Below the pieces are notes generated by a model that searched no databases, had not been told where the DNA came from, and saw only the letters and a program-made list of their open reading frames with translations. A stretch of DNA of 64,000 bases from Mariniflexile maritimum (GTDB lineage: Bacteria > Bacteroidota > Bacteroidia > Flavobacteriales > Flavobacteriaceae). This document shows, one piece after another, positions 8,254-18,514 of the stretch. Position 1 is the first letter of the stretch; each line of letters begins with the position of its first letter. A program made the position numbers and the translations under genes. Where the stretch lies: NCBI RefSeq assembly GCF_009746565.1, contig NZ_WRPN01000004.1, positions 186,001 to 250,000 on the forward strand, given 5' to 3'.

Positions 8254-9330
8254 ATGTTAGACAAATTACAAATAGTAAAGCAACGTTTTGACGAGGTGAG
8301 CGATTTAATCATCCAACCGGATATCATGACCGACCAGAAACGTTACATCGCATTAAATAAAGAATATAAAGACCTAAAAGTACTCATGGGAAAACGAGAC
8401 GAGTACATTGAGGCAACCAATAATTTGGCCGAAGCGGAAGCAATTATTGCCGAAGGTGGCGACCCAGAAATGGTCGATATGGCTAAAATGCAATATGAGG
8501 AGGCTAAAAGGAACATTCCTAAAATTGAGGATGAAATTAAATTTCTTTTAATTCCAAAAGACCCAGAAGACACTAAAAACGCGGTGGTTGAATTACGCGC
8601 CGGAACCGGTGGTGACGAAGCAAGTATCTTTGCGGGCGATTTATTTAAAATGTACACCAAATATTGCGAAAGTAAAGGCTGGAAAGTCGATACGGTCGAT
8701 TTTAGCGAAGGCACCAACGGCGGATTTAAGGAAATCCAGTTTGAAGTTTCTGGCGAAGATGTGTATGGTACCTTAAAGTTTGAAGCCGGTGTTCATCGTG
8801 TGCAACGGGTGCCGCAAACGGAGACCCAAGGGCGTGTACATACCAGTGCAGCAACCGTAATGGTGTTTCCTGAAGCTGAGGAATTTGACGTAGAAATTAA
8901 CCCAAAAGAAGTGCGTATCGATTTTTTCTGTTCCTCGGGTCCCGGTGGGCAATCGGTAAATACTACCTATTCCGCAGTGCGGTTAACGCATTTGCCTACG
9001 GGTTTGGTGGCGCAATGCCAAGACCAAAAATCGCAGCATAAAAATAAAGAGAAAGCCTTTCGGGTTTTGCGTTCCAGACTATACGAAATGGAGCTGGCCA
9101 AAAAAAATGCCGAAGATGCCGCAAAACGGGGCTCGATGGTATCCTCGGGCGATAGAAGTGCCAAAATTAGAACCTATAATTATCCGCAAGGGCGTGTAAC
9201 CGACCACAGAATTGGTTTAACACTGTACGATTTGTCGAATATCGTTAATGGCGACATCCAACGCATTATCGACGAACTGCAATTGGCCGAAAACACCGAA
9301 AAGTTAAAGGCGAACAGTGATGTACTTTAG
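8254..9330 (+). CDS. prfA: Peptide chain release factor 1
   Basis: Terminates translation at UAA and UAG in the ribosomal A site. The 358-residue length is normal for RF1. The codon-reading tripeptide PxT is present as P187-Q188-T189, followed by a conserved [11 protein letters not shown] segment; this separates it from RF2, which uses SPF. The catalytic GGQ loop is at residues 231-233 ([10 protein letters not shown]), the site of glutamine methylation by PrmC. The N-terminal coiled-coil half and C-terminal region ([16 protein letters not shown]) are intact. No prmC gene is adjacent. The start is fixed by the MLDKLQ opening and the nearby -7 element. It is followed, after a gene remnant, by pyrF. 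Confidence 0.97.
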   Translation: MLDKLQIVKQRFDEVSDLIIQPDIMTDQKRYIALNKEYKDLKVLMGKRDEYIEATNNLAEAEAIIAEGGDPEMVDMAKMQYEEAKRNIPKIEDEIKFLLIPKDPEDTKNAVVELRAGTGGDEASIFAGDLFKMYTKYCESKGWKVDTVDFSEGTNGGFKEIQFEVSGEDVYGTLKFEAGVHRVQRVPQTETQGRVHTSAATVMVFPEAEEFDVEINPKEVRIDFFCSSGPGGQSVNTTYSAVRLTHLPTGLVAQCQDQKSQHKNKEKAFRVLRSRLYEMELAKKNAEDAAKRGSMVSSGDRSAKIRTYNYPQGRVTDHRIGLTLYDLSNIVNGDIQRIIDELQLAENTEKLKANSDVL

Positions 9331-9377
9331 GTTTTGGGTCATAGGTTTTGGGTTTTAGGTAATAGAAAATGTAATAA

Positions 9378-9558
9378 ATGAGGGATTTTAGGGAATTAGA
9401 TATTTGGAAGGATTACATTCGAGCTAGAAACTCATTTTGTAATCTATAAATAGCTTTCTTATGTTAGTTAAGAAGATGAAAAAATATTAAATGAAAAGTT
9501 GAACACGCTTCAGAAAAGGATAAATGCGATGATTAAATATTCTAAAAGCAAGTACTAG
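9378..9558 (+). pseudogene. Remnant of a four-helix-bundle (S23 / 23S rRNA intervening-sequence) protein
   Basis: Two pieces of one protein remain. From 9378 the frame reads MRDFRELDIWKDYIRARN and stops at 9450; this is the usual beginning of four-helix-bundle proteins linked to 23S rRNA intervening sequences. From about 9472, in another frame, EDEKILNEKLNTLQKRINAM continues to a stop at 9556-9558, matching the usual end. Intact members have about 115-125 residues, so roughly half the gene is deleted and the parts are out of frame. It cannot make a functional protein. Identification rests on family memory of both ends. Confidence 0.7.
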
Positions 9559-9591
9559 TATTTGATGCATGGAAACTAACACTAAAAACCT

Positions 9592-10410
9592 ATGACCCAA
9601 GACCAACTAATATCCCAAATCCATAAAAAACAATCCTTTCTATGTATTGGATTGGATGTTGATCTGGAAAAAGTGCCACCGCATCTTTTAAAGGAAGAAG
9701 ACCCCATTTTTGCGTTCAACAAGGCCATTATTGATGCCACCCATCATTTGTGTGTTGCCTATAAGCCCAACACCGCTTTTTACGAAGCCTATGGTTTGAA
9801 AGGGTGGAAAGCGTTGGAAAAAACGATTCGTTACCTTAATGAAACCCATCCTGAAATTTTTACCATTGCCGATGCCAAACGCGGCGATATTGGCAATACC
9901 AGTACCATGTACGCCAAAGCTTTTTTTCAGGATATGGCGTTCGATTCGGTTACCGTTGCGCCATACATGGGTAAAGATTCCGTAGAGCCTTTTTTAGCGT
10001 TTGAAAATAAGCACACCATTTTATTGGCATTAACTTCCAATGAAGGGGCATTCGATTTTCAAACAAAAACGGTCGATGGCAAAGAGTTATACAAACAGGT
10101 CTTGGAAACCTCAAAAACATGGAAACATGCCGAAAACTTAATGTATGTGGTGGGCGCCACCAAAGCGGAATATTTGGCGGAAATTAGAACGATAATACCC
10201 AATAGCTTTTTGTTGGTTCCGGGCGTTGGTGCACAAGGCGGAAATTTACAAGACGTTTGCAAATACGGAATGAACCATCAAGTGGGACTGCTTATAAACT
10301 CATCGCGAGGCATCATTTATGCTTCCAATAGTGCGGATTTTGCCATGGTAGCTGCACAAAAAGCCGAAGAACTTCAGCGGGAAATGCAAGCTATATTAGC
10401 TAAATGGTAG
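9592..10410 (+). CDS. pyrF: Orotidine 5'-phosphate decarboxylase
   Basis: Decarboxylates OMP to UMP, the last step of de novo pyrimidine synthesis, in the cytosol. The 272-residue protein is the longer type 2 form. The catalytic Lys/Asp array is visible as [10 protein letters not shown] (D94, K96, D99), with the N-terminal LCIGLDVD strand and a C-terminal phosphate-binding region ([10 protein letters not shown], then [10 protein letters not shown]). The start follows a poorly conserved spacer containing the four-helix-bundle remnant, so prfA and pyrF may once have been further apart. The last 11 bases overlap a possible small ORF on the other strand. Confidence 0.95.
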   Translation: MTQDQLISQIHKKQSFLCIGLDVDLEKVPPHLLKEEDPIFAFNKAIIDATHHLCVAYKPNTAFYEAYGLKGWKALEKTIRYLNETHPEIFTIADAKRGDIGNTSTMYAKAFFQDMAFDSVTVAPYMGKDSVEPFLAFENKHTILLALTSNEGAFDFQTKTVDGKELYKQVLETSKTWKHAENLMYVVGATKAEYLAEIRTIIPNSFLLVPGVGAQGGNLQDVCKYGMNHQVGLLINSSRGIIYASNSADFAMVAAQKAEELQREMQAILAKW

Positions 10411-10549
10411 CGCCGTTCTTTTGGTCTTGAAAATCAACTTTTGTCATATCCTCAACAAAGTTTGAAATTCGTTTTTCTATCTCTTTAAGGCTGATTAGCT
10501 TGTTAAAATTTGGCTTTATTTTACCTACTTTACAAAAATGTGGACTCAT
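10400..10549 (-). CDS. Possible 49-residue small protein
   Basis: Minus-strand ORF starting [18 protein letters not shown] and ending [17 protein letters not shown]. Its stop lies inside the last codons of convergent pyrF. Composition is protein-like: amphipathic, charged, with a helical segment [14 protein letters not shown]. An in-frame stop lies just upstream of the chosen ATG. There is no recognised family. It may be a real small gene or the tail of a decayed one; only protein conservation in relatives would tell. Confidence 0.35.
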   Translation of the reverse strand: MSPHFCKVGKIKPNFNKLISLKEIEKRISNFVEDMTKVDFQDQKNGATI

Positions 10550-10635
10550 AGCTTGTTTTTATACAAAGTACGTGAATTTTCCCATTTTAGATGTAAAACA
10601 AACGTTAAAGAATTGATAAATAAGTGGGTAAACTA

Positions 10636-10824
10636 TTATTTTACGGGGTACTTTGAAAAATACCGTAGCGTATTGAGTTTGTTTAGAAGTTTCATGGCCC
10701 TAAATTCTGAAAGGTCGCTTAACTCCGCATCGGTTTGACGGAAATTGTAAGCCTGTTCCATCAATTCCTTATAACGCTGATTGAGGGTTTTTTGCCTATT
10801 TTTTATGCTATCATTTGGATTCAT
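10636..10824 (-). CDS. Small helical protein, Lacal_2735-like
   Basis: A 62-residue protein of helical, charged character (KNRQKTLNQRYKELMEQAYN, then RAMKLLNKLNTL). Length and the pattern 'LxxxYxxLMEQAYxxxxxD' resemble the short Flavobacteriaceae family named after Lacal_2735, whose function is unknown. It has no signal peptide or membrane segment. The start is the only Met giving this reading frame. A longer competing ORF on the other strand (10538-10738) looks unlike protein. Moderate confidence. Confidence 0.5.
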   Translation of the reverse strand: MNPNDSIKNRQKTLNQRYKELMEQAYNFRQTDAELSDLSEFRAMKLLNKLNTLRYFSKYPVK

Positions 10825-10935
10825 ATACTTAACTGAATAACAAGTAATTAAATATACATTTTTTATTCAGAAATATCAAAAACATTTAATTTTTTTTTAA
10901 CATTGAAAAAAAAAAGAGTGGTTTCATGGCAACAT

Positions 10936-11643
10936 TTAATCTTGAAGCGCAAACACTTTTTTCAATAAATCGGTTGTTCTGGAAGCTAAATTGTTACGAA
11001 TTTCTTTTTCTTCAACCGCAATCATGGTGTAAACGCCTTTTAAGGCTTCGGTGGTAACGTAGTCGGTTAGATCGGGGTTTACATCCGAAGTAAAAGGAAT
11101 GGCGTTATATTTGGTTATGAGGTTTTTCCAAATGGTGTCTGCACCAACTTTTCCAAAGGAGTTTTTTATAACGGGGTTAAATTTAGCGTATAATGCCGTT
11201 TGCGTTTTGTTGTTCAAATATTGGGTGGCTGCATCGTCGTTTCCCAATAAAATGGTTTTGGCATCGGCAAAGGTTATGCCTTTAACAGCGTCAATAAATA
11301 TGGGCGTTGCTTCTTTTACGGCATCTTCAGCGGCTCTGTTAAGTGCTTTAATGCCATCATCGGCCAATTTGCCCAAGCCAATATCCCTCAGGCCTTTATC
11401 CACTTTTTGTAATTCTGCGGGTAGTACTATCTTTACCAGGTTGTTTTTATAAAAACCATCGGTTTGGGTAAGCTTTGAAACTTGTTTCGCGATGCCAAAA
11501 TCGAGCGCTTGCCTTAAACCTGCCGCTATATCGGTATTGTTAAGTACGCCGCCACCTTGTGGTAATTGGTTAACAACTTGCTGCAATTCGGCACAAGCTG
11601 TAAGGCTAAAAAATAATAGAAATGCTAAAAAGGTACGTGCCAT
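10936..11643 (-). CDS. DUF4197 lipoprotein
   Basis: A 235-residue envelope lipoprotein. The Met at 11643 is chosen because it opens directly onto a signal peptide, MARTFLAFLLFFSLTACAE, whose lipobox ends at the cysteine; an upstream Met at 11664 would add seven polar residues. The body is helical and matches DUF4197: DIAAGLRQALDFGIAKQV near the start, NRAAEDAVKEATPIF centrally, and TEALKGVYTMIAVEEKEIR towards the end. Function unknown; these proteins are widespread in Bacteroidota and Proteobacteria. It lies downstream of purU on the same strand with a 40-base gap, so they may share a transcript, but no functional link is known. Confidence 0.82.
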   Translation of the reverse strand: MARTFLAFLLFFSLTACAELQQVVNQLPQGGGVLNNTDIAAGLRQALDFGIAKQVSKLTQTDGFYKNNLVKIVLPAELQKVDKGLRDIGLGKLADDGIKALNRAAEDAVKEATPIFIDAVKGITFADAKTILLGNDDAATQYLNNKTQTALYAKFNPVIKNSFGKVGADTIWKNLITKYNAIPFTSDVNPDLTDYVTTEALKGVYTMIAVEEKEIRNNLASRTTDLLKKVFALQD

Positions 11644-11683
11644 GGTGTTTGTTTTGGGGTTCAATTAAAACAAATATAGGCAA

Positions 11684-12538
11684 TTATGAAAAGATAACGG
11701 TTTTATTGTTGTAAACCATTACTTTTCTGGTGGCGTGTAGTTTTACGGCATTTGCCAACACTATTTTTTCCAGATCACGCCCTTTAGCTATTAAATCTTC
11801 AATAGAATGGGTATGCGATACGCGTGCCACTCCTTGGTCTATTATGGGGCCAGCATCCAATTCTTCCGTAACATAATGACTGGTAGCACCTATAATTTTT
11901 ACCCCGCGTTTAAAAGCGGAGTGGTAGGGTTTGGCACCCACAAAAGCGGGTAAAAAAGAATGGTGGATATTGATGATTTTATTGGGGTATTTGCTAATTA
12001 ATCTGTCTGAAACAATTTGCATATACCTGGCCAGTACAATAAAATCTATTTTATGGGCTTCTAGCAGTTCCAGTTGTTGTTGTTCTGCCTTTTCTTTTGT
12101 GTCGTTTGTAACCGGAACGTGGTAGAACGGAATTTTAAAGTTATCGGCAATGGGTTTTAAATCTAAATGATTGCTAATAATAAAAGGGATTTCCAAGTTA
12201 AGTTCACCAGAATTATAGCGCCCCAACAAATCATACAAGCAATGGTCGTATTTTGAAATGAACAATGCCATTTTCGGTTTCCTTTCCGAAGAATAAATAC
12301 GCCATTTCATATTAAAAGCATCACCTAAGGTGTTTTTGAAGGCATCTCTAAAAGTATCTGCTGAAAACGATTTTTTGGCAAATTCGCTTTCCAAACGCAT
12401 AAAAAAGATGTTTTGTTCTCTATCAACATGCTGATCGATATATACAATATTGCCATCTTTTTCGGCAATAAAATTGGTAACGGTTGCAATAATGTTTGGG
12501 CGGTCTTTACAATGAATTAAAATGGTAATTTTATGCAT
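11684..12538 (-). CDS. purU: Formyltetrahydrofolate deformylase
   Basis: Hydrolyses 10-formyltetrahydrofolate to formate and tetrahydrofolate, balancing one-carbon pools and supplying formate to purine synthesis. The start at MHKITILIHC (12538) is preferred to an upstream Met at 12562. Domains in order: an N-terminal ACT domain (about 1-85, CKDRPNIIATVTNFI) and a formyltransferase-like hydrolase domain with NIHHSFLPAFVGAKPYHSA and SHYVTEELDAGPIIDQ; the HHSFLPAF and D residues form the catalytic site. At 284 residues it has normal length. It is divergent from icmF and has a promoter-like TAATTTTG upstream. Confidence 0.93.
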   Translation of the reverse strand: MHKITILIHCKDRPNIIATVTNFIAEKDGNIVYIDQHVDREQNIFFMRLESEFAKKSFSADTFRDAFKNTLGDAFNMKWRIYSSERKPKMALFISKYDHCLYDLLGRYNSGELNLEIPFIISNHLDLKPIADNFKIPFYHVPVTNDTKEKAEQQQLELLEAHKIDFIVLARYMQIVSDRLISKYPNKIINIHHSFLPAFVGAKPYHSAFKRGVKIIGATSHYVTEELDAGPIIDQGVARVSHTHSIEDLIAKGRDLEKIVLANAVKLHATRKVMVYNNKTVIFS

Positions 12539-12559
12539 GTTATAAAAAGGATTTATATC

Positions 12560-12567
12560 CAAAATTA
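12560..12567 (-). promoter_or_regulatory. Putative -7 element (TAATTTTG) of purU
   Basis: Read on the minus strand TAATTTTG fits TAnnTTTG, 21 bases before the purU ATG. No clear -33 partner. Confidence 0.4.
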
Positions 12568-12628
12568 ACCTAAAAATTAGATACGCTGTTACTGTGGTTA
12601 TAATTTTAGATAATCGTTTATAAATACA

Positions 12629-12656
12629 TTGTTTTTTTGAATATTTCGTAAATTTG
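12629..12656 (+). promoter_or_regulatory. Promoter of icmF (TTG, 17-base spacer, TAAATTTG)
   Basis: TTG at 12629-12631 and TAAATTTG at 12649-12656 fit the Flavobacteria consensus TTG-N17-23-TAnnTTTG, 27 bases before the icmF start. It is one of the two clearest full promoters in the window. Confidence 0.65.
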
Positions 12657-12683
12657 AACCAGATATAATTAATTTATTTTAGA

Positions 12684-15600
12684 ATGATGCAGATTGCACC
12701 TTATAAACCCAAGCACAACGTTCGCATTGTAACCGCCGCAGCACTATTTGATGGGCACGATGCATCCATAAATATCATGCGCCGAATCATTCAAGCTACG
12801 GGCGTGGAAGTAATTCATTTGGGGCACGATAGAAGCGTTGAGGAGGTCGTAAATACGGCTATTCAGGAGGATGTGAATGCTATTTGTGTAACTTCCTACC
12901 AAGGTGGACACATGGAATACTTCAAGTACATGTACGATTTGTTAAATGAAAAAGGGGCAAATCATATCAAAATATTTGGCGGCGGCGGCGGTGTTATCTT
13001 GCCTTCGGAAATAAAGGAATTGATGGCGTATGGTATTGCGCGTATTTATTCGCCCGATGACGGCAGGGAAATGGGACTTCAAGGAATGATTAACGATTTG
13101 GTAGAGCAAGCATCTCCCAACTCCTCCAAAGAAGGGGAGCTAACTCTTAGTATCAATCATAATGCAGATGCTTCTTGGTTGCTAGGTTTAGGTTCAAAAA
13201 AAGTACTCGAAAACTTAAAAAACAAGGATGTTAATACCATTGCAAGATTAATTTCACTTGCAGAGAATAACCATAAAGTGTTTCAAACCATCTTTCCCCA
13301 GCAAGATGCGAGTTCCTCCCTTTCGGGAAGGCTAGGTGGGGCTGTTTTAGGCATTACAGGAACTGGTGGTGCGGGCAAATCGAGTTTGGTTGATGAGTTG
13401 GTACGCCGCTTTTTAATGGATTTTCCTGAGAAAACCGTGGGTATTATTTCCATCGATCCATCAAAACGTAAAACGGGCGGCGCACTTTTAGGCGATCGTA
13501 TCCGTATGAATGCCATTAACAACAGCCGTGTTTATATGCGTAGTTTGGCAACGCGACAGTCTAATTTGGCACTATCTAAATATGTCCATGAAGCTATTCA
13601 GGTTTTAAAGGCTGCCGAATTCGATTTGATTATTTTGGAAACCTCGGGCATTGGGCAAAGCGATACCGAAATTGTTGAGCACAGTGATGTTTCATTATAT
13701 GTTATGACTCCAGAATTTGGTGCCGCAACCCAACTTGAAAAAATTGATATGCTCGATTTTGCCGATTTGGTTGCCATTAATAAATTCGATAAACGTGGTG
13801 CGTTAGATGCCTTGCGCGATGTGAAAAAGCAGTACATGCGCAACCATAATTTATGGGACACACCTCAAGAAAATTTGCCTGTTTTTGGAACAATTGCTTC
13901 CCAGTTTAACGACCCCGGAATGAACAGGCTTTATAAGGCTGCCATGGATGCTCTGGTTGAAAAAACTTCGGCAAACCTTCAGTCCAACTACTCTGTTGCC
14001 AATGAGTCGAGCGATAAGATTTTTATCATTCCACCGTCAAGAACCCGCTATTTATCTGAAATTTCCGAAAATAATCGTCAGTATAACAAAACCGTAAAGC
14101 ATCAGGTTGAAGTTGCCCAAGAGTTGTACGGTATTTATAAAACCATACAGTCCATTCTAAACCTTATTGCAAGCAAAACAAAACCATCATTCATCGATAA
14201 GTCGGGTTTACAGCAAGAAGAGATACTGAAGCAAACCAATGCAGAAAGCAAACAACTGCTTTCGTTGCTATTTAAAGAATTCGACCGTGTAAAACGCAAC
14301 CTAAACCCCAACAATTGGGAGGTGTTGATGGATTGGCAGCATAAAGTGGCTACCTATAAAAACCCTACATACAGTTTTAAGGTTCGTGATAAAGAACTTA
14401 ACATTGAAACACATACAAAATCGCTGTCGCATTTACAGATACCCAAAGTGGCGTTGCCCAAGTATCAAGCTTGGGGCGATATTTTGCACTGGTTGTTGCA
14501 GGAAAATGTGCTGGGAGAATTTCCATACACTTCTGGCCTGTATCCTTTTAAAAGAACGGGTGAAGACCCAGCACGCATGTTTGCTGGCGAAGGAAGTCCG
14601 GAACGCACCAATAAACGCTTTCATTATGTAAGTGCGGGTTTGCCGGCAAAACGGTTATCAACTGCTTTTGATAGTGTGACTTTGTACGGAAACGACCCAG
14701 ATGTTCGACCCGATATTTACGGTAAAATAGGAAATGCAGGTGTTTCCATTTGTTGTTTGGACGATGCCAAAAAACTCTATTCCGGGTTTGATCTGGCTAG
14801 CGAAATGACCTCGGTTAGTATGACCATCAACGGGCCTGCACCTATGCTTTTGGCCTATTTTTTGAATGTGGCCATCGACCAACAGTGCGAAATTTATATA
14901 AAGGAAAATGGGTTAGAAGAAGCAATCGAAACTAAAATTGCAAAACTATACAATGGTAAGGAGCGCCCTAAATACCATGGCAAACTGCCCGCGGGAAACA
15001 ATGGTTTAGGACTGATGCTTTTGGGTGTTACGGGCGATCAAGTACTGCCCAAGGAGGTTTATGGAAAAATCAAAAAGCAGACCATAGCCCAAGTTCGCGG
15101 CACGGTGCAAGCAGATATTTTAAAGGAAGACCAAGCGCAAAATACCTGTATTTTTTCTACCGAGTTCGCTTTGCGTTTAATGGGCGATGTGCAAGCATAT
15201 TTTATTGAAAATAATGTGCGCAACTTCTATTCGGTATCTATTTCAGGTTATCATATAGCCGAAGCGGGTGCCAATCCCATTACACAATTAGCGCTTACCC
15301 TATCAAATGGGTTCACTTACGTGGAATATTATTTAAGCCGTGGCATGGACATAAACCAGTTCGGTCCCAATTTATCGTTCTTCTTTTCCAATGGTATCGA
15401 CCCCGAATATGCCGTTATAGGCCGTGTGGCACGAAAAATTTGGGCCAAGGCCATGAAATATAAATATGGAGCCAATGAACGGGCACAAATGCTAAAATAT
15501 CATATTCAAACTTCTGGCAGAAGCTTGCATGCCCAAGAAATTGATTTTAATGACATTCGTACCACACTGCAAGCCCTTTATGCCATTTACGATAATTGTA

Positions 15601-16190
15601 ATTCATTGCATACCAACGCTTACGACGAAGCAATAACTACGCCAACCGAAGAATCGGTGCGACGCGCCATGGCCATTCAACTTATTATCAACAAAGAACT
15701 AGGATTGGCAAAAAATGAAAACCCTTTGCAAGGTTCCTTTATTATAGAAGAGCTTACCGATTTGGTTGAAGAGGCGGTTCTTTTGGAATTTGATAGGATT
15801 TCAGAACGTGGGGGCGTGTTGGGCGCTATGGAAACCATGTACCAACGCAGTAAGATTCAAGAAGAAAGCCTGTATTATGAGACCTTGAAGCATAATGGAG
15901 CGTTTCCCATAATTGGCGTAAACACCTTTTTAAGCAGCAAAGGGTCGCCAACGGTGTTGCCTGCAGAAGTTATTCGGGCTACCAAGCAGGAAAAACAAGA
16001 TCAAATCAACACCTTAAAAAACCTTCATAAGGCACATGATACCTCGTCGCTTTTAAAAGAACTTCAACAAAAAGCCATAAATAACGAAAATATTTTTGAA
16101 GCTTTAATGGAAGTTTGCAAGGTGTGCTCACTAGGGCAAATTACCAAGGCGTTGTTTGAAGTGGGCGGTCAGTACCGTAGAAATATGTAA
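12684..16190 (+). CDS. icmF: Fused acyl-CoA mutase with G-protein chaperone (isobutyryl-CoA mutase fused type)
   Basis: Adenosylcobalamin-dependent rearrangement of branched and linear acyl-CoAs (isobutyryl/butyryl-CoA in characterised IcmF). The 1168 residues contain, in order, a B12-binding domain ([13 protein letters not shown], with H25 as the expected lower axial ligand, then IFGGGGGVI), a MeaB-like GTPase (P-loop GTGGAGKS at 226-233, NKFD), a linker, and the substrate TIM barrel beginning around [17 protein letters not shown]. That domain order and segment are the IcmF hallmark and distinguish it from MutA/MutB, which lack the internal GTPase. Own promoter and strong terminator indicate a single-gene unit. 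Exact substrate is not determinable by reading. Confidence 0.9.
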   Translation: MMQIAPYKPKHNVRIVTAAALFDGHDASINIMRRIIQATGVEVIHLGHDRSVEEVVNTAIQEDVNAICVTSYQGGHMEYFKYMYDLLNEKGANHIKIFGGGGGVILPSEIKELMAYGIARIYSPDDGREMGLQGMINDLVEQASPNSSKEGELTLSINHNADASWLLGLGSKKVLENLKNKDVNTIARLISLAENNHKVFQTIFPQQDASSSLSGRLGGAVLGITGTGGAGKSSLVDELVRRFLMDFPEKTVGIISIDPSKRKTGGALLGDRIRMNAINNSRVYMRSLATRQSNLALSKYVHEAIQVLKAAEFDLIILETSGIGQSDTEIVEHSDVSLYVMTPEFGAATQLEKIDMLDFADLVAINKFDKRGALDALRDVKKQYMRNHNLWDTPQENLPVFGTIASQFNDPGMNRLYKAAMDALVEKTSANLQSNYSVANESSDKIFIIPPSRTRYLSEISENNRQYNKTVKHQVEVAQELYGIYKTIQSILNLIASKTKPSFIDKSGLQQEEILKQTNAESKQLLSLLFKEFDRVKRNLNPNNWEVLMDWQHKVATYKNPTYSFKVRDKELNIETHTKSLSHLQIPKVALPKYQAWGDILHWLLQENVLGEFPYTSGLYPFKRTGEDPARMFAGEGSPERTNKRFHYVSAGLPAKRLSTAFDSVTLYGNDPDVRPDIYGKIGNAGVSICCLDDAKKLYSGFDLASEMTSVSMTINGPAPMLLAYFLNVAIDQQCEIYIKENGLEEAIETKIAKLYNGKERPKYHGKLPAGNNGLGLMLLGVTGDQVLPKEVYGKIKKQTIAQVRGTVQADILKEDQAQNTCIFSTEFALRLMGDVQAYFIENNVRNFYSVSISGYHIAEAGANPITQLALTLSNGFTYVEYYLSRGMDINQFGPNLSFFFSNGIDPEYAVIGRVARKIWAKAMKYKYGANERAQMLKYHIQTSGRSLHAQEIDFNDIRTTLQALYAIYDNCNSLHTNAYDEAITTPTEESVRRAMAIQLIINKELGLAKNENPLQGSFIIEELTDLVEEAVLLEFDRISERGGVLGAMETMYQRSKIQEESLYYETLKHNGAFPIIGVNTFLSSKGSPTVLPAEVIRATKQEKQDQINTLKNLHKAHDTSSLLKELQQKAINNENIFEALMEVCKVCSLGQITKALFEVGGQYRRNM

Positions 16191-16266
16191 ACATCTGCTC
16201 CCTTTTGGTTTAGCAATGGCTGTATGAATGGCTTATTCTGAATGAAGGTAAAGGCAAGATTAAAAT

Positions 16267-16317
16267 AAAAAAGCGATGAAATAGCTCTGTTAAGAAGTTA
16301 TTTCATCGCTTTTTTTT
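16267..16317 (+). terminator. Strong terminator after icmF
   Basis: A 17-bp perfect stem (left arm 16267-16283, right arm 16299-16315, core AGCGATGAAATA) with a 15-base loop, A-rich on the 5' side and T-rich on the 3' side, so it can act from either strand. Confidence 0.92.
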
Positions 16318-16463
16318 GCAAAATAAAACACCTCATGGTTGTATGTAAACCCTTGAACTAATATTTTTTATAAAATTTTTCGGCAAACGTTTTCGGCAGT
16401 AATTTTACCATGTTAAAGTTCTTTATTTAACAAATTATGCCCAAATAATTAAAACATAAACCT

Positions 16464-16604
16464 ATGAACACAACACTTAACTATCAGTTTAAAAGGCAGT
16501 CGAACAATCATTTAGATTGGTTGATAAATATTATAAAATCTGAGCGATATTATGAAATTGAAGCCTCCATCGTTAATTTTAATTCCAGCGGTTATTTCGA
16601 TTAA
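16464..16604 (+). CDS. Possible 46-residue small protein
   Basis: An ORF reading MNTTLNYQFKRQSNNHLDWL and ending ASIVNFNSSGYFD. It lies between the icmF terminator and the Crp/Fnr gene in an otherwise gene-free 530-base stretch. There is no signal peptide and no known motif; composition is protein-like. The remaining bases of the stretch (16318-16463 and 16605-16721) show only AT-rich spacer. Confidence 0.35.
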   Translation: MNTTLNYQFKRQSNNHLDWLINIIKSERYYEIEASIVNFNSSGYFD

Positions 16605-16721
16605 TTTCTTTACGTTAAACAACAACAATAAAAAAATAAAGGATTTTTTATAGCCTAAATCAAATGCTGGCCATCTGTTTTTTGCTATTATTCTTTATAT
16701 TTGGTTAAAACATTTTTATTC

Positions 16722-17321
16722 ATGCCTGCCACTAAATACAATCATTTATTCAGTATCGTTTTATTAAATGCCATTCATCCCTTATCTAAATCGCTCAATA
16801 ATTTTTTATCAAATTCATTAAAAACGTCCTATTATAAAAAGGGCGATTTTATTGTAAAGAATGGCGAGGTTTGCGACCGGCTCCACATTATTAGGAAAGG
16901 TTTGGTACGAGGGTTTTTTTATTATGAAAACTCTGAAATTACAACCTGGGTAAGCGTGGATAATGAAATGGCAACCTCCATATCGGGGTTCTTCAAAAAA
17001 ACGCCCGCACTTGAAAATATTGAATGTTTGGAAGATACCTGCACAGAAAGCATCAGTTACCACGATTTGGATGTCGCTTTAGGAAACTTTAAGGAAATGG
17101 AATGTTTGTACCGAATTTTAATGCAACAATACTACCTTCATGCAGAATGTCGTGCTTATTTGGTCCGTATTCCCACAGCCAAAGGGAGGTATGGGCACTT
17201 TTTGCAAAATTATAATCCAGAAATAATCAAGCGATTGCCAAAAAAATACTTGGCATCTTTGCTTAACATGCGTCCTGAAACCTTGTCGCGGCTGGAAACA
17301 CCTATTTTTGGTGAAAATTAA
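16722..17321 (+). CDS. Crp/Fnr-family transcription regulator
   Basis: A 199-residue regulator. The ATG at 16722 is used; an upstream TTG at 16701 would add seven residues without support. Residues ~25-120 form a cyclic-nucleotide-binding-type beta barrel (KKGDFIVKNGEVCDRLHIIRKGLVRGF), and the C-terminal part carries a short helix-turn-helix (KKYLASLLNMRPETLSRL). It lacks Fe-S cysteine spacing of FNR. Effector and targets are unknown; many flavobacterial members have lost cNMP-binding residues. It is convergent with the next gene across a bidirectional terminator. Confidence 0.82.
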   Translation: MPATKYNHLFSIVLLNAIHPLSKSLNNFLSNSLKTSYYKKGDFIVKNGEVCDRLHIIRKGLVRGFFYYENSEITTWVSVDNEMATSISGFFKKTPALENIECLEDTCTESISYHDLDVALGNFKEMECLYRILMQQYYLHAECRAYLVRIPTAKGRYGHFLQNYNPEIIKRLPKKYLASLLNMRPETLSRLETPIFGEN

Positions 17322-17483
17322 TATCAAAATTGACGTATGTCAATTCTCAGGTAAGTTTTATAGTTGATTTATTTTCTTTCAGCCTATTTTAGCCTAGGTT
17401 TTATGCTTTACAGTATGAAACGTTATGTTAATTGCTTATTCTCAACAAAAAGAGTACTATTTGTGGTGGTTTACATTGCTATT

Positions 17484-17512
17484 AAAACACACATGGATTA
17501 ATGTGTGTTTTT
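17484..17512. terminator. Bidirectional terminator
   Basis: An 11-bp perfect stem (AAAACACACAT with ATGTGTGTTTT, loop GGATTA) between the ends of two convergent genes. A on one side and T on the other allow action from both strands. Confidence 0.75.
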
Positions 17513-17517
17513 GTTTT

Positions 17518-17916
17518 TTATAAAGTTAGCAACCAATTGCGCTGAAGCTGTTTAAATTTTTTTAGCTCGCTGCGTAAAATGGGCAAAAAATCTTTCCCGT
17601 TGCTATTGGAATGTTCCAAGCGGTACGAATTTTTGTAAAGCAAGTTGGTAAGGCGCTTCAATGAAGCAATGTGTTTGTACTTTCTGTCGGTACAGCTTTC
17701 TAACTGGGCATTTACAATTTCGGGTACCAACGATACCGATTGTTGCACAATATCACCCGAAAAATAAATGTTGGTATCCTCGGTGCCATCATTTCTAAGC
17801 ATGCACAAATCGTGATTAAGATACTTTGAAATGCTTTGGGATAGGGTAAAAATCTCGACAGCCTTTTTATAAATAGGTAATTCCGATAGATTTGATGGGG
17901 TATTGGGCAACATCAT
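17518..17916 (-). CDS. Four-helix-bundle-like protein of unknown function
   Basis: A 132-residue soluble protein. Its opening, LSELPIYKKAVEIFTLSQSI, and close, ILRSELKKFKQLQRNWL, resemble four-helix proteins of the S23/avd type that begin with a similar 'LPIYKKA' helix; central heptads are helical. It has several cysteines (C38, C75 region) but no metal-binding pattern. It is monocistronic, ending at the bidirectional terminator. Family assignment is tentative and no function is proposed. A second, decayed member of the same broad fold lies at 9378-9558. Confidence 0.55.
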   Translation of the reverse strand: MMLPNTPSNLSELPIYKKAVEIFTLSQSISKYLNHDLCMLRNDGTEDTNIYFSGDIVQQSVSLVPEIVNAQLESCTDRKYKHIASLKRLTNLLYKNSYRLEHSNSNGKDFLPILRSELKKFKQLQRNWLLTL

Positions 17917-18036
17917 ATTATTTTCTTAGCAATTGTATCAAAATTACTCACAACTATTTACAAACCGCTTTTTATTTTAAAGTAAAATTGTATATTTACT
18001 TTAAATATTAATGTTTTATAGTTAAATTCCTTTAAA

Positions 18037-18480
18037 ATGAATTTAGACACCCTTAACTGGAAGATTTTGAAGTGTTTGCAGGAAAACGCGCGACAATCAA
18101 ATGCTGAAATTGGCAGGCAGGTAGGCATTAGCTCACCGGCCGTTTCCGAACGCATCAAACGTATGGAGGATGCGGGCATCATATTGGGCTATAAAACGGT
18201 AGTATCGCCATTGGATATGGGCTATCAACTAAAAGCAATCATCACGTTACACGCCTTTATTGGCAAGTTAAAACCATTTTTGGAAAAAGTAAAAACCTAC
18301 GATGAGGTGTTAAATTGTTATCGGATTACAGGAAATGAAAACATTGTAATGGAAGTGCTTCTAAAAAACCAAAAACACTTGGAAACCTTTATAGACCAGC
18401 TAATTGTTTATGGCGAAACAAAAACCCAAATCGTGTTGTCGCACGTAACGCGTTACAAAGAGGTGAAGCCAGTTCGGTAA
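18037..18480 (+). CDS. Lrp/AsnC-family transcription regulator
   Basis: A 147-residue feast/famine regulator. An N-terminal helix-turn-helix (LNWKILKCLQENARQSNAEI, ISSPAVSERIKRMED) is followed by the RAM ligand-binding domain (about 65-140) with the YRITGNENIVMEV strand-turn that normally binds amino acids between dimers. Length and layout match Lrp/AsnC. The DUF1684 lipoprotein follows 34 bases downstream on the same strand and may be cotranscribed. Its ligand cannot be told from sequence. Confidence 0.92.
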   Translation: MNLDTLNWKILKCLQENARQSNAEIGRQVGISSPAVSERIKRMEDAGIILGYKTVVSPLDMGYQLKAIITLHAFIGKLKPFLEKVKTYDEVLNCYRITGNENIVMEVLLKNQKHLETFIDQLIVYGETKTQIVLSHVTRYKEVKPVR

Positions 18481-18514
18481 CTATCTAACACGACTAATTA
18501 AAATTAAAAATTAA

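Noticed and set aside
10538-10738. Plus-strand ORF of 66 codons after pyrF
   Set aside because: Overlaps the better-supported minus-strand small ORFs and has an implausible composition.
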